Below, in pieces: positions 1 to 5,234 of a stretch of DNA of 5,234 bases. The stretch comes from Candidatus Sulfopaludibacter sp. SbA3 (GTDB taxonomy: Bacteria; Acidobacteriota; Vicinamibacteria; Vicinamibacterales; UBA2999). Position 1 is the stretch's first letter; each line of letters begins with the position of its first letter. The DNA is taken from contig CAMBHC010000221.1 in assembly GCA_945866285.1 (NCBI GenBank), positions 1-5,234 of the forward strand, read 5' to 3'. The translations under genes and the position numbers were made by a program. Under the pieces are notes generated by a model, which saw nothing but the letters and a program-made list of their open reading frames with translations, had not been told where the DNA came from and made no database searches.

Positions 1-210
1 GCCGGCGTTGCGCCCCGTTTCCGCCTGCCCGCCCGACTGCACCGAGAACTGATCGATCGCCTCGATCGGGAGGAGCGTGCCGGCGATGCCGGAGACGCCG
101 CCCTGGTTCACCGCCGCGGTGTTCTGGAAAGCGTCGTTGTTGTCGGCGCGACCGTCGGAAAACGCCGAGATGCGGGCGAGTCTTGCACAGTGCGGGGGAA
201 ATGCCACGAG
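1..210 (-). pseudogene. TonB-dependent receptor (Oar-like) fragment, 5'-truncated, runs off left edge
   Basis: Translating the minus strand from the stop at 211-213 down to base 1 gives an open frame whose last ~50 residues are a clear TonB-dependent receptor plug segment. DGRADNNDAFQNTAAV is followed by NQGGVSGIAG, then LLPIEAIDQFSVQSGG and AETGRNAG at the window edge. In the family this block lies in the N-terminal plug domain, normally preceded by a signal peptide, often a carboxypeptidase-regulatory-like domain, and more plug sequence, well over 100 residues in all. Here similarity stops at about base 156. The ~18 codons upstream (LVAFPPCHARLARISAFS) resemble nothing in the family, and a TAA (211-213) closes the frame. 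The other two minus-strand frames upstream also show no receptor-like sequence. Full-length members are outer-membrane beta-barrels that import large substrates using TonB energy; this copy cannot be exported as it stands. The continuation beyond base 1 is unseen. Family assignment is firm; pseudogene status is inferred. Confidence 0.62.
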
Positions 211-286
211 TTATCTCGATCAGTTCAGGCCATCGGGGGAACGGCAGCGCGAGGTCGTGGTTGCCTTCGCGCATCCGGTGTTCCCT

Positions 287-302
287 CCTGGGACATCCCA
301 GG
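287..302. repeat. Short inverted repeat CCTGGG-acat-CCCAGG
   Basis: Perfect 6-bp arms (287-292 and 297-302) with a 4-base loop. It overlaps the orphan AGGAGG on the minus strand at 289-284, so a hairpin here would sequester that Shine-Dalgarno-like sequence. There is no T tract on either side, so it is not a convincing terminator. The function is unknown and the repeat may be chance. Confidence 0.35.
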
Positions 303-427
303 CATTAGCGCCTCGGTCGATGCTACCGGAGGCGAGCCCCTGAAGACATGACCGCCGTCATAGGAACATCAGTCCTTGTCACCGCCGGGGCTGAATAGAC
401 GGCGCGTGAACAGCGCTGGCGCTTAGC

Positions 428-441
428 GGACGAGCTCGTCC
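428..441. repeat. Perfect 14-bp palindrome GGACGAGCTCGTCC
   Basis: All seven base pairs match without a spacer. The palindrome sits in the non-coding gap about 155 bases past the dehydrogenase stop and abuts the hairpin at 441-469. A palindrome of this length could be an operator half-site pair or part of a structured 3' region. No neighbouring promoter or start codon ties it to a gene, so no function is assigned. Confidence 0.45.
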
Positions 442-469
442 TTCTGGCCGTCGAGGAGCCGGCCAGAGG
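441..469. repeat. GC-rich hairpin, about 10-bp stem, 9-base loop
   Basis: The arms CTGGCCG (444-450) and CGGCCAG (460-466) pair perfectly around a 9-base loop. The stem extends outward through T443-A467, a mismatch or wobble at 442/468, and C441-G469. This is the strongest stem in the region downstream of the dehydrogenase and could stabilise the 3' end of its transcript. No T run follows on either strand, so a Rho-independent terminator is not supported. Confidence 0.4.
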
Positions 470-566
470 TCGAGAGCTGAAGATGCTCACGCTGCAGGGC
501 TCCGTACGAGAACAGGAGTGGCATAGACGTCGTGATCGGATAACAGGCCCGGACGCCGCTGACGGG

Positions 567-579
567 AACACGCCGTGTT
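567..579. repeat. Interrupted palindrome AACACG-c-CGTGTT near the dehydrogenase 3' end
   Basis: Six-base arms surround one central base, beginning 18 bases past the glutamate dehydrogenase stop codon. As RNA it can form only a short stem (AACAC/GTGTT with a 3-base loop). Its position fits a 3'-end structure, but the weak stem and missing U tract make termination doubtful. Confidence 0.3.
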
Positions 580-596
580 GGGCGGGGGTCTGCGTC

Positions 597-3581
597 TCAG
601 CGTGAGCTGAACCGTCGCTCCACATGCCGGCGGATCTCGTCTTCGAACTCCGCGTCCTGATCCGCCTGGTAGACCATCGATGAACCGATTTCCGCCGCCA
701 GGATCGCCGAGCGATACTTCGGCGACAGGTTCTGGTACCGGGTATTGAAGCGCGGGTCCTCGCGTAAGAGCGCCGGCAGGTGACTCAGAATGACCTTGTC
801 GAAGATCGGCTGCCTGGCGATGCCTGGATTCGTCTGGAAGAACTCGAACAGGCGCTGGTAACCCAGGTTGATCTCAACCGAGATGTTATCGGAGATCTCG
901 GTCCAGGGCTTCTTGCTCCCGGCATGCCGCCGCACCAGCAGACGGGCCTCATCCTCGGCGCGCCGTTTCAGGATCGCCAGCACGTCGGCGACGTACTTCG
1001 GCTTGTTCTGGAGGAACTCCTCTTCGGTGAGTAGCAGGTTGGCGATGATCTCGTAGGACGAGGAGATCACCCCGCACTTGTTGGCCGAGGCGTCGCGCAT
1101 GAGGAGGACGCCTTTCTTCTGCAGTTCCAGCCGAGCCGCCGGCGTGATGAACGAGTTGGCGCCTTCGACGATGACCCGCGATGAGGGGGTGCCGTCGGGC
1201 AGCAGGAAGCGCTGCCAGTTCTCGTCGTTGATCGTCTCGGGGCGGCCGCCGCCCGGAATGAACAGGTCGGCCGGCACGGAGAACGGGAGTTCCCCGAACT
1301 GCCGCGACAAGTCGTCGACGGAGATCCACTCTTCGACCAGCCCCTGCGCGGTGCGCCCGACCTTGCGATACAGCAGGCGCATCCCGTCTTCCTTCGGCGA
1401 GCCCCGGAACAGCATGAACCCGCCGGGGTGCAGGGCCTCGGGATTGAAGCCGTCGACGTCCAGCTTGAGCAGGATGCGCCGCAGTTCCGTGGGATCGGCG
1501 CCCGCCGGATCGAACAGCGCCGCGGTGCCGTCCAGGATCAGCCGGATCTGCATCTTCGGGCAGAGGTCCAGCATGATGTGCATCGCGTTGCCGGCGACGT
1601 CGCCGTTCGGCCCGCCGGTGAACTTCACCGTGAAGGCCTCGCGCGTGATGTCGATGCCGATCTCTTGCATCGCGATCTCGGCGAACTTGACCACGCCGGT
1701 CGAGGTCACGCCGTACTCTTTGTGATTGATGCCGATGGTCTTCGACGACATGACGCCGGTGCCGAGAATGTAGCCGCGGCGCTTCGAGGTCAGGGCGATC
1801 TCCTCGATCATGTCGTCGTGCATGTTTTCGTCGGGTCCGATTTCGATCGGTTCGTCCTGCCGGTAGTAGTCCACGACCGCGGGGTTTTTCGCCACGCCCT
1901 CTTCGGTGACGAAGATGTCGAGGAATGCGCTGAAGACATCACGCTGCTTCTTGCGCAGCAGGCGATCGAGCACCGAGCGCGGCTCCTTCGCAAACGCCGA
2001 CGCATCCAGCAGCACCACGAGTTTCGAGCCGCCCTCGTAGATGTCCTTGTTCTTCAAGTGCTGCGTGTGCGCCAGCACGAAGCTCTCCTTGAACAAGGTC
2101 GAGGCGTTGGTGAGAAAGTCGTCCTGCGTCCGGCAGATCACCGTACGCCAGCCGCCGCGCGCGATGTCGGAGAACCCGATGTGATAGCCGAACGCGTGGC
2201 CGCCGAAGAAGAACGTCACGCGGAACGGCGTGCCCGACGGCAGGTCGGCCGTCGACACCTGGCCGAGGTCGGCCAGGTAGACCGGGTCGAGCCGGAACGC
2301 GAGGGCCTGCTTCTCTTTCACGAAGAAATTAGTCTTCAGCGTGTGCTCGATGAAGGTCAGGCAGCAGTGAAACACGGTCCGGCGAATTGCATCGAGATGC
2401 GCGTGGCCGGTGTCGTAGTCCGCCACGGCCTTGACGACCGTCGCCCGCAGCGCCGCGTAGGCCGCCTCGCGGCCTTCAACCGCCGGCTCGAAGCGCAGCC
2501 GGAACAGGGCGACGAACTGTGCCAGCCATGGCGTGTTGGCGTAGATCGCGCTCTGCACTTCCTTCCAGTCGTAACGATCGGGCTGCGCGTGCGCCAGTTG
2601 CGTATGGCAAAACGCGACGAACGCGCGGGTGAGCGAGGCATCGTCGCCGCTCATCTGCCCGGTGGTCACAAACTCGCGATATTCCGTGGAACTGGCGGTC
2701 AGAATCTGCGTGTTGAACAGTTCGCGCTGCAGCCGGTCGCGGAGAACAGCCGCGGTCTCTTGAATCTGGCCTTTGCGCTGGCGCACCGACATCGCAAACA
2801 GCGCATACGGCTGCGCGCCGGTCGAGACGTCGAGCACGTCGGCGCTGCGGATGCCCACGTCACACCGATGCAGCACCTCCACCACCTGCGCGACGTAGCC
2901 GGTGTGGGGCGGATTGGCGACGGCAAACAACAAGCGCGCCTCGTTCGACCCGTCGGCGGCCGGCGTGAGGTCGAAGTAGAGGCCGTTCTGCGTCTCGCAG
3001 AGGTGCAGCATCCGGAGCGCCTCGACCACCCTGGCGCTCGGCGACACGCTCAAGTAGTCGGCGTGATTGAGCCAGAGAATGGAGAGCAGCCGATCGAACT
3101 CGGCCAGGTTGAAGACCGGGTCCGACGCGAGCATCGCTCTCGCCGGATCCTTCACGGCGTCGGGAATCGTGACGCCCGCCGCGAGGCCCGCCTGGACCTC
3201 GGCGTCGCTCTTGCATTTGAACGCGAACCGCTGGATTTCAAGCGACTGCTCCATGCCGGGCATGTGCGTTAACGAATGCGCAAACATCGCGTATGAGATC
3301 GGGCGCCCTGCTCGCGCGCTCTTCGTCAGTCCCTCGTAGAGGGAACCCGGCAAACTCCGCGTCGCCAGAATCAAGGTGTCCGGCCGGTCGGCCAGAATCA
3401 AACTCTGATTCGTGCGAAGCGTGTCGACCTCGCGCTCGAGGATGGCGATCGCGTCAGGCTCACCGGCCATCGCCTTGAGAAACGAATCCGTCATCGAATC
3501 TCGAAGCCACGTCATTGCAATGTCCGTTCGCTGAAAGACCGATGTATCCAGGTCCGTCGCGCGCTGGCGACCGGCCGACAC
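597..3581 (-). CDS. NAD-dependent glutamate dehydrogenase, large class (~1,000 residues)
   Basis: This cytoplasmic enzyme oxidatively deaminates L-glutamate to 2-oxoglutarate and ammonia with NAD+, feeding amino-acid carbon into the TCA cycle. In the 994-residue protein, an N-terminal region includes an ACT-like stretch (about 213-267). The catalytic core shows ARGGWRT (474-480), KNKDIYEGGSK (510-520, equivalent to the substrate-lysine P-GG-K motif of small dehydrogenases) and IGPDEN (581-586, carrying the catalytic Asp equivalent). The NAD-binding domain shows FTGGPNGDVAGN (654-665), VEGANSFITP (805-814) and ANKCGVISSSYE (833-844). Length matches the ~115-kDa class (as in yeast Gdh2) rather than the ~1,600-residue class of proteobacteria and Streptomyces. 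The listed start is GTG without a clear ribosome-binding site; in-frame ATGs at 3515 and 3494 are plausible alternatives, also with weak sites. It lies 65 bases downstream of the response regulator on the same strand. Long reading frames opposite it are shadows. Family identity is very secure; the start and operon membership are not. Confidence 0.95.
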   Translation of the reverse strand: MSAGRQRATDLDTSVFQRTDIAMTWLRDSMTDSFLKAMAGEPDAIAILEREVDTLRTNQSLILADRPDTLILATRSLPGSLYEGLTKSARAGRPISYAMFAHSLTHMPGMEQSLEIQRFAFKCKSDAEVQAGLAAGVTIPDAVKDPARAMLASDPVFNLAEFDRLLSILWLNHADYLSVSPSARVVEALRMLHLCETQNGLYFDLTPAADGSNEARLLFAVANPPHTGYVAQVVEVLHRCDVGIRSADVLDVSTGAQPYALFAMSVRQRKGQIQETAAVLRDRLQRELFNTQILTASSTEYREFVTTGQMSGDDASLTRAFVAFCHTQLAHAQPDRYDWKEVQSAIYANTPWLAQFVALFRLRFEPAVEGREAAYAALRATVVKAVADYDTGHAHLDAIRRTVFHCCLTFIEHTLKTNFFVKEKQALAFRLDPVYLADLGQVSTADLPSGTPFRVTFFFGGHAFGYHIGFSDIARGGWRTVICRTQDDFLTNASTLFKESFVLAHTQHLKNKDIYEGGSKLVVLLDASAFAKEPRSVLDRLLRKKQRDVFSAFLDIFVTEEGVAKNPAVVDYYRQDEPIEIGPDENMHDDMIEEIALTSKRRGYILGTGVMSSKTIGINHKEYGVTSTGVVKFAEIAMQEIGIDITREAFTVKFTGGPNGDVAGNAMHIMLDLCPKMQIRLILDGTAALFDPAGADPTELRRILLKLDVDGFNPEALHPGGFMLFRGSPKEDGMRLLYRKVGRTAQGLVEEWISVDDLSRQFGELPFSVPADLFIPGGGRPETINDENWQRFLLPDGTPSSRVIVEGANSFITPAARLELQKKGVLLMRDASANKCGVISSSYEIIANLLLTEEEFLQNKPKYVADVLAILKRRAEDEARLLVRRHAGSKKPWTEISDNISVEINLGYQRLFEFFQTNPGIARQPIFDKVILSHLPALLREDPRFNTRYQNLSPKYRSAILAAEIGSSMVYQADQDAEFEDEIRRHVERRFSSR

Positions 3582-3601
3582 ATTGCGGCAATGGAACTAC
3601 G

Positions 3602-3607
3602 ATCATA
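3602..3607 (-). promoter_or_regulatory. Possible -10 element (TATGAT) upstream of glutamate dehydrogenase
   Basis: The 65-base gap between the response regulator and the dehydrogenase contains TATGAT on the minus strand, one base from the TATAAT consensus, in an otherwise GC-rich stretch. Transcription would begin near 3595, just ahead of the GTG at 3581 or about 80 bases ahead of the ATG at 3515. The expected -35 position carries only CCTCGA-like sequence, a poor match, so this is a weak, positional prediction. Confidence 0.25.
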
Positions 3608-3646
3608 CCGCGGCAGCGCCGGCATCGAGGCTGACGTCCTTGGACC

Positions 3647-4657
3647 TCAGCCCGTGGCCATCACGTCGAGAACGCGAGCCACCACCTTGGCGTCGAACTG
3701 TGTGCCCGCGCACCGCCGCAACTCGACCGCGGCCTCGACTGGCGACCGGGCCGGCCGGTACGGTTCGGCATGCGTCATGGCCTCGAGCGCCTCGGCGACC
3801 GCCAGGATGCGGCTGCCAAGCGGGATGGCGGCACCGACCAGGCCGTCAGGATAGCCCAGGCCGTCTTCTCGCTCGCGGATCGCCGCCAGCACGGCCGCCG
3901 CGGGAGCCAGGAACGGATGGTCGCGCATCAGCGCACAAGCATCGGCGGGCCCGCGTCTGACGATGGCCGATTCGGCGGGCGAGAGCGCTTCGGGCTTCTG
4001 GATCACGGACTCCGGAATTGTCAGCCGGCACAGCGGGTGAAAGCGGCCGGCCCAGTACACGGCCTCCCGGTCCGCCGCCCGCATCGAGAACCCGCTGGAT
4101 ATAGCGTCGGCGGTCGAGGTGATCCGAACGGCGCGGGCGTGCGCGTCGGGAGTGGCGTCGAGAGCCGCGAGCATCCGCAGCGCATCAGTGGCGTTGTCCA
4201 CGGGGGGACAGTCCATCTGCTGCCGCACGGCCGAGTGCCGCGCGGCTGCGGCCTGCTCAAGCTTGAGACCCGATTCCGGGATGAACGCGGCATTCTGGTG
4301 CCAGCGCACGGCCCCAGCCACCGCTTCTCTCAGTTGATCGCGGCCGAAGGGCTTGAGCAGATACGACACGACGCCCGCCCGCATCGTCGCCGACGCGGGG
4401 AGGTTGTCATGCCCGGTCGCCAGGACCACGGCCATGCCGGGATGGTCGCGCCGAATTTGGTCGACCAGCCACAGGCCGTCGTGCTCGCCGGGCAGGCCCA
4501 CGTCGATCACCGCGACGCCGGCCGGCGCCTGTGCGACGGCGGTGACCGCGTCCTGCGCATTCGCCGCATACGCCAGGTCGTACCCGCACGCGCCCAGCCA
4601 GCGGCCCATCGTCTTCGCCACCAGGTCTTCGTCTTCGACGATTAATACGGGAGTCAT
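3647..4657 (-). CDS. Response regulator: receiver domain fused to degenerate HD-GYP-like domain
   Basis: This 336-residue cytoplasmic signalling protein begins with a complete CheY-like receiver domain (about 2-118). It has the acidic pair E8/D9, phosphoacceptor D52 in VIDVGLP, switch T81 in LATGHD and K102-P103. After a linker, residues ~155-333 resemble the HD-GYP family of cyclic di-GMP phosphodiesterases. EREDGLGYPDGL (262-273), IPLGSRILAV (278-287), PYR (299-301) and AGTQFD (317-322) are kept. The catalytic centre is lost: canonical LHDIGK reads FHPLCR (206-211), the next HP histidine is G236, the HH pair is I260-R261, and DxxDA has become ExxEA (289-293). It probably does not hydrolyse cyclic di-GMP and may act through binding or partner contact. 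ATG at 4657 is chosen over a longer frame because it has GGAG at 4668-4665, starts at the receiver's first strand, and overlaps the upstream stop. The cognate kinase is not in view. Receiver assignment is very secure; output function is unknown. Confidence 0.9.
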   Translation of the reverse strand: MTPVLIVEDEDLVAKTMGRWLGACGYDLAYAANAQDAVTAVAQAPAGVAVIDVGLPGEHDGLWLVDQIRRDHPGMAVVLATGHDNLPASATMRAGVVSYLLKPFGRDQLREAVAGAVRWHQNAAFIPESGLKLEQAAAARHSAVRQQMDCPPVDNATDALRMLAALDATPDAHARAVRITSTADAISSGFSMRAADREAVYWAGRFHPLCRLTIPESVIQKPEALSPAESAIVRRGPADACALMRDHPFLAPAAAVLAAIREREDGLGYPDGLVGAAIPLGSRILAVAEALEAMTHAEPYRPARSPVEAAVELRRCAGTQFDAKVVARVLDVMATG

Positions 4658-5234
4658 CGTGGATCTCCATAGAATGCGCCGGCGCTGGCGATCACCTGCG
4701 CGCCCGCGTGAACAACGTCGGCGTCGAACTGGGTGCCGGCGCACCGGAGCAACTCGAGAACGGTGTCGGCCGGCGAACGCCCCTGGCGATGCGGCTGGTC
4801 GTGGGTGATCGCTTCAATGGCATCGACCACCGCCAGAATGCGGCTGCCGAGCGGAATGGCCGCGCCCGCGAGACCATCGGGGTGGCCCCTCCCATCCTCG
4901 CGCTCGCGCAGCGAGCGCAATAAGTACCCAGCGGGCGAGAGGAAGGGATGATCGAGCAGCACTTCGAACACATCCGACGGTGCGCGCCGCACAATCGCGA
5001 CTTCGACGGCCGACAGCGGCGAGGGCTTCCGGGTGATGGCGTCGGGCAGTACCTGCCGGCAGAGGCCACGGAAGCGCGCGGCCCAATGCAGTGCCTCGCG
5101 GTCGAGAACCGGCATCGCAAAGTGATCGGCAATGGCGTCGGCCAACGCCGCCACGCGCGCGCCGGCTTCGAGACCGGCGGGATCCAGGAACATTTTTTTC
5201 AGGGCCGCGCGCGCATCCGCTTCGCTCTCGATGC
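4654..5234 (-). CDS. Degenerate HD-GYP-like regulator, 3' part only (5' end beyond window)
   Basis: This gene is the paralogue of the response regulator just downstream. From its REREDG motif to FDADVV, my hand alignment gives about 47 identities in 66 positions. Numbered from the internal Met at 5193, it shows EREDGRGHPDGL (97-108), IPLGSRILAV (113-122) and AGTQFD (152-157), with YP of GYP changed to HP. The metal-binding residues are gone: LHDIGK is replaced by FRGLCR (41-46), the HP histidine by A71, the HH pair by L95-R96, and the second Asp of DxxDA by E127 (the first, D124, remains). An ATG at 5193 would give 179 residues, but the frame stays open to the window edge (IESEADARAALKK precedes that Met). 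That extension aligns with the paralogue's linker (TDALRMLAAL), so the true start is probably outside the window, perhaps with its own receiver domain. Its TGA overlaps the next gene's ATG as ATGA. Phosphodiesterase activity is unlikely; the role is unknown. Confidence 0.82.
   Translation of the reverse strand, partial: IESEADARAALKKMFLDPAGLEAGARVAALADAIADHFAMPVLDREALHWAARFRGLCRQVLPDAITRKPSPLSAVEVAIVRRAPSDVFEVLLDHPFLSPAGYLLRSLREREDGRGHPDGLAGAAIPLGSRILAVVDAIEAITHDQPHRQGRSPADTVLELLRCAGTQFDADVVHAGAQVIASAGAFYGDPR
4665..4668 (-). promoter_or_regulatory. Ribosome-binding site GGAG deciding the response-regulator start
   Basis: GGAG on the minus strand sits seven bases ahead of the ATG at 4657, inside the last codons of the upstream gene. 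It favours 4657 over the in-frame ATG at 4744, whose extra 29 residues are arginine-rich and lie within the overlapping upstream coding sequence. Confidence 0.6.

Larger units (their letters stand above)
211..596. other. Gene-free region downstream of glutamate dehydrogenase
   Basis: I find no credible gene in this stretch on either strand. The open frames are short, lack recognisable protein sequence, and several are interrupted. It lies between the 3' end of the dehydrogenase and the truncated receptor fragment, so it may include decayed remains of the receptor's 5' half, but no residual similarity is visible. It holds several short inverted repeats (287-302, 348-361, 428-441, 441-469, 567-579). 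None is followed by a run of T on the minus strand, so a standard intrinsic terminator for the dehydrogenase is not evident. Confidence 0.6.

Noticed and set aside
1..274. Minus-strand ATG at 274 preceded by AGGAGG (289-284) with a 9-base spacing, open to the left edge
   Set aside because: The Shine-Dalgarno match is excellent, but after about 20 residues the frame becomes the arginine-rich out-of-frame reading of the receptor segment. A real gene here would need a frameshift, and its N-terminus does not look like a receptor signal peptide.
77..343. 88-codon plus-strand open frame at the left end
   Set aside because: Its first third is the antisense of the unmistakable receptor plug sequence. 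The rest shows no protein-like pattern or ribosome-binding site.
399..605. Plus-strand open stretch with residues such as EQRWRLADELVLLAVEEPAR
   Set aside because: It looks mildly protein-like and helical but has no plausible start codon before 483, no ribosome-binding site and no recognisable family. It overlaps the dehydrogenase 3' end and is too short to support.
323..625. 100-codon minus-strand open frame overlapping the dehydrogenase stop
   Set aside because: Ser/Arg/Thr-rich translation without motifs, starting inside the dehydrogenase in another frame. It is more likely chance than a gene.
1428..3272. 614-codon open frame on the plus strand opposite the glutamate dehydrogenase
   Set aside because: It lies wholly inside the conserved dehydrogenase on the other strand. 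Its composition (rich in R, H, V, D, E, Q, without domain motifs) is typical of the antisense shadow of GC-rich coding sequence.
3770..4645. 291-codon plus-strand open frame opposite the response regulator
   Set aside because: It is antisense to a gene with a complete receiver signature. The translation is Arg/His/Gly-rich with no recognisable fold, so it is a shadow.
4658..4744. N-terminal extension of the response regulator to the ATG at 4744
   Set aside because: The added 29 residues are arginine-rich, overlap the upstream coding sequence, and precede a natural receiver start that has a good ribosome-binding site at 4668-4665.
1..5234. CRISPR arrays, tRNA or rRNA genes, insertion-sequence ends
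   Set aside because: No regularly spaced repeats, cloverleaf-type sequence, rRNA-like blocks, transposase motifs or terminal repeats with target duplications were seen.

Overview
The window is GC-rich, and every recognisable gene reads on the minus strand. From right to left it holds the 3' part of a regulator gene, a complete response-regulator gene, a complete NAD-dependent glutamate dehydrogenase gene of the large class, a gap of nearly 400 bases without a credible gene, and a fragment of a TonB-dependent outer-membrane receptor. The receptor signature (DGRADNND, then LLPIEAIDQFSV and GRNAG) is the kind found in expanded Oar-like/TonB families of Acidobacteriota, notably Vicinamibacteria. 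Together with the approximately 1,000-residue glutamate dehydrogenase, this makes a soil acidobacterium a reasonable guess. No marker gene fixes the taxonomy, so this is inference.

Right part (3647-5234): two neighbouring genes encode paralogous regulators that share a C-terminal domain of HD-GYP origin. The domain keeps its distal signatures (ERxDGxGYPDGL, IPLGSRILAV, AGTQFD). It has lost nearly all the histidine and aspartate residues that bind metal and cleave cyclic di-GMP in active members. The downstream copy carries an intact phosphoacceptor receiver domain in front; the upstream copy enters the window already open and its N-terminus is not visible. The two genes overlap by four bases (ATGA) and are almost certainly co-transcribed and translationally coupled.

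Centre (597-3581): the glutamate dehydrogenase follows the response regulator after 65 bases on the same strand, so it may be the last gene of the same transcript or may use its own promoter in that gap. It converts glutamate to 2-oxoglutarate and ammonia with NAD, linking amino-acid breakdown to the TCA cycle.

Left part (1-596): the region downstream of the dehydrogenase contains several short inverted repeats, including a perfect 14-bp palindrome next to a GC-rich hairpin, but no gene I can defend. The receptor fragment at the left edge lacks the long N-terminal region such proteins need and has an in-frame stop just upstream. It looks like a decayed or truncated gene.

The most unusual element is the tandem pair of catalytically degenerate HD-GYP-like regulators, one receiver-linked, next to a catabolic glutamate dehydrogenase.
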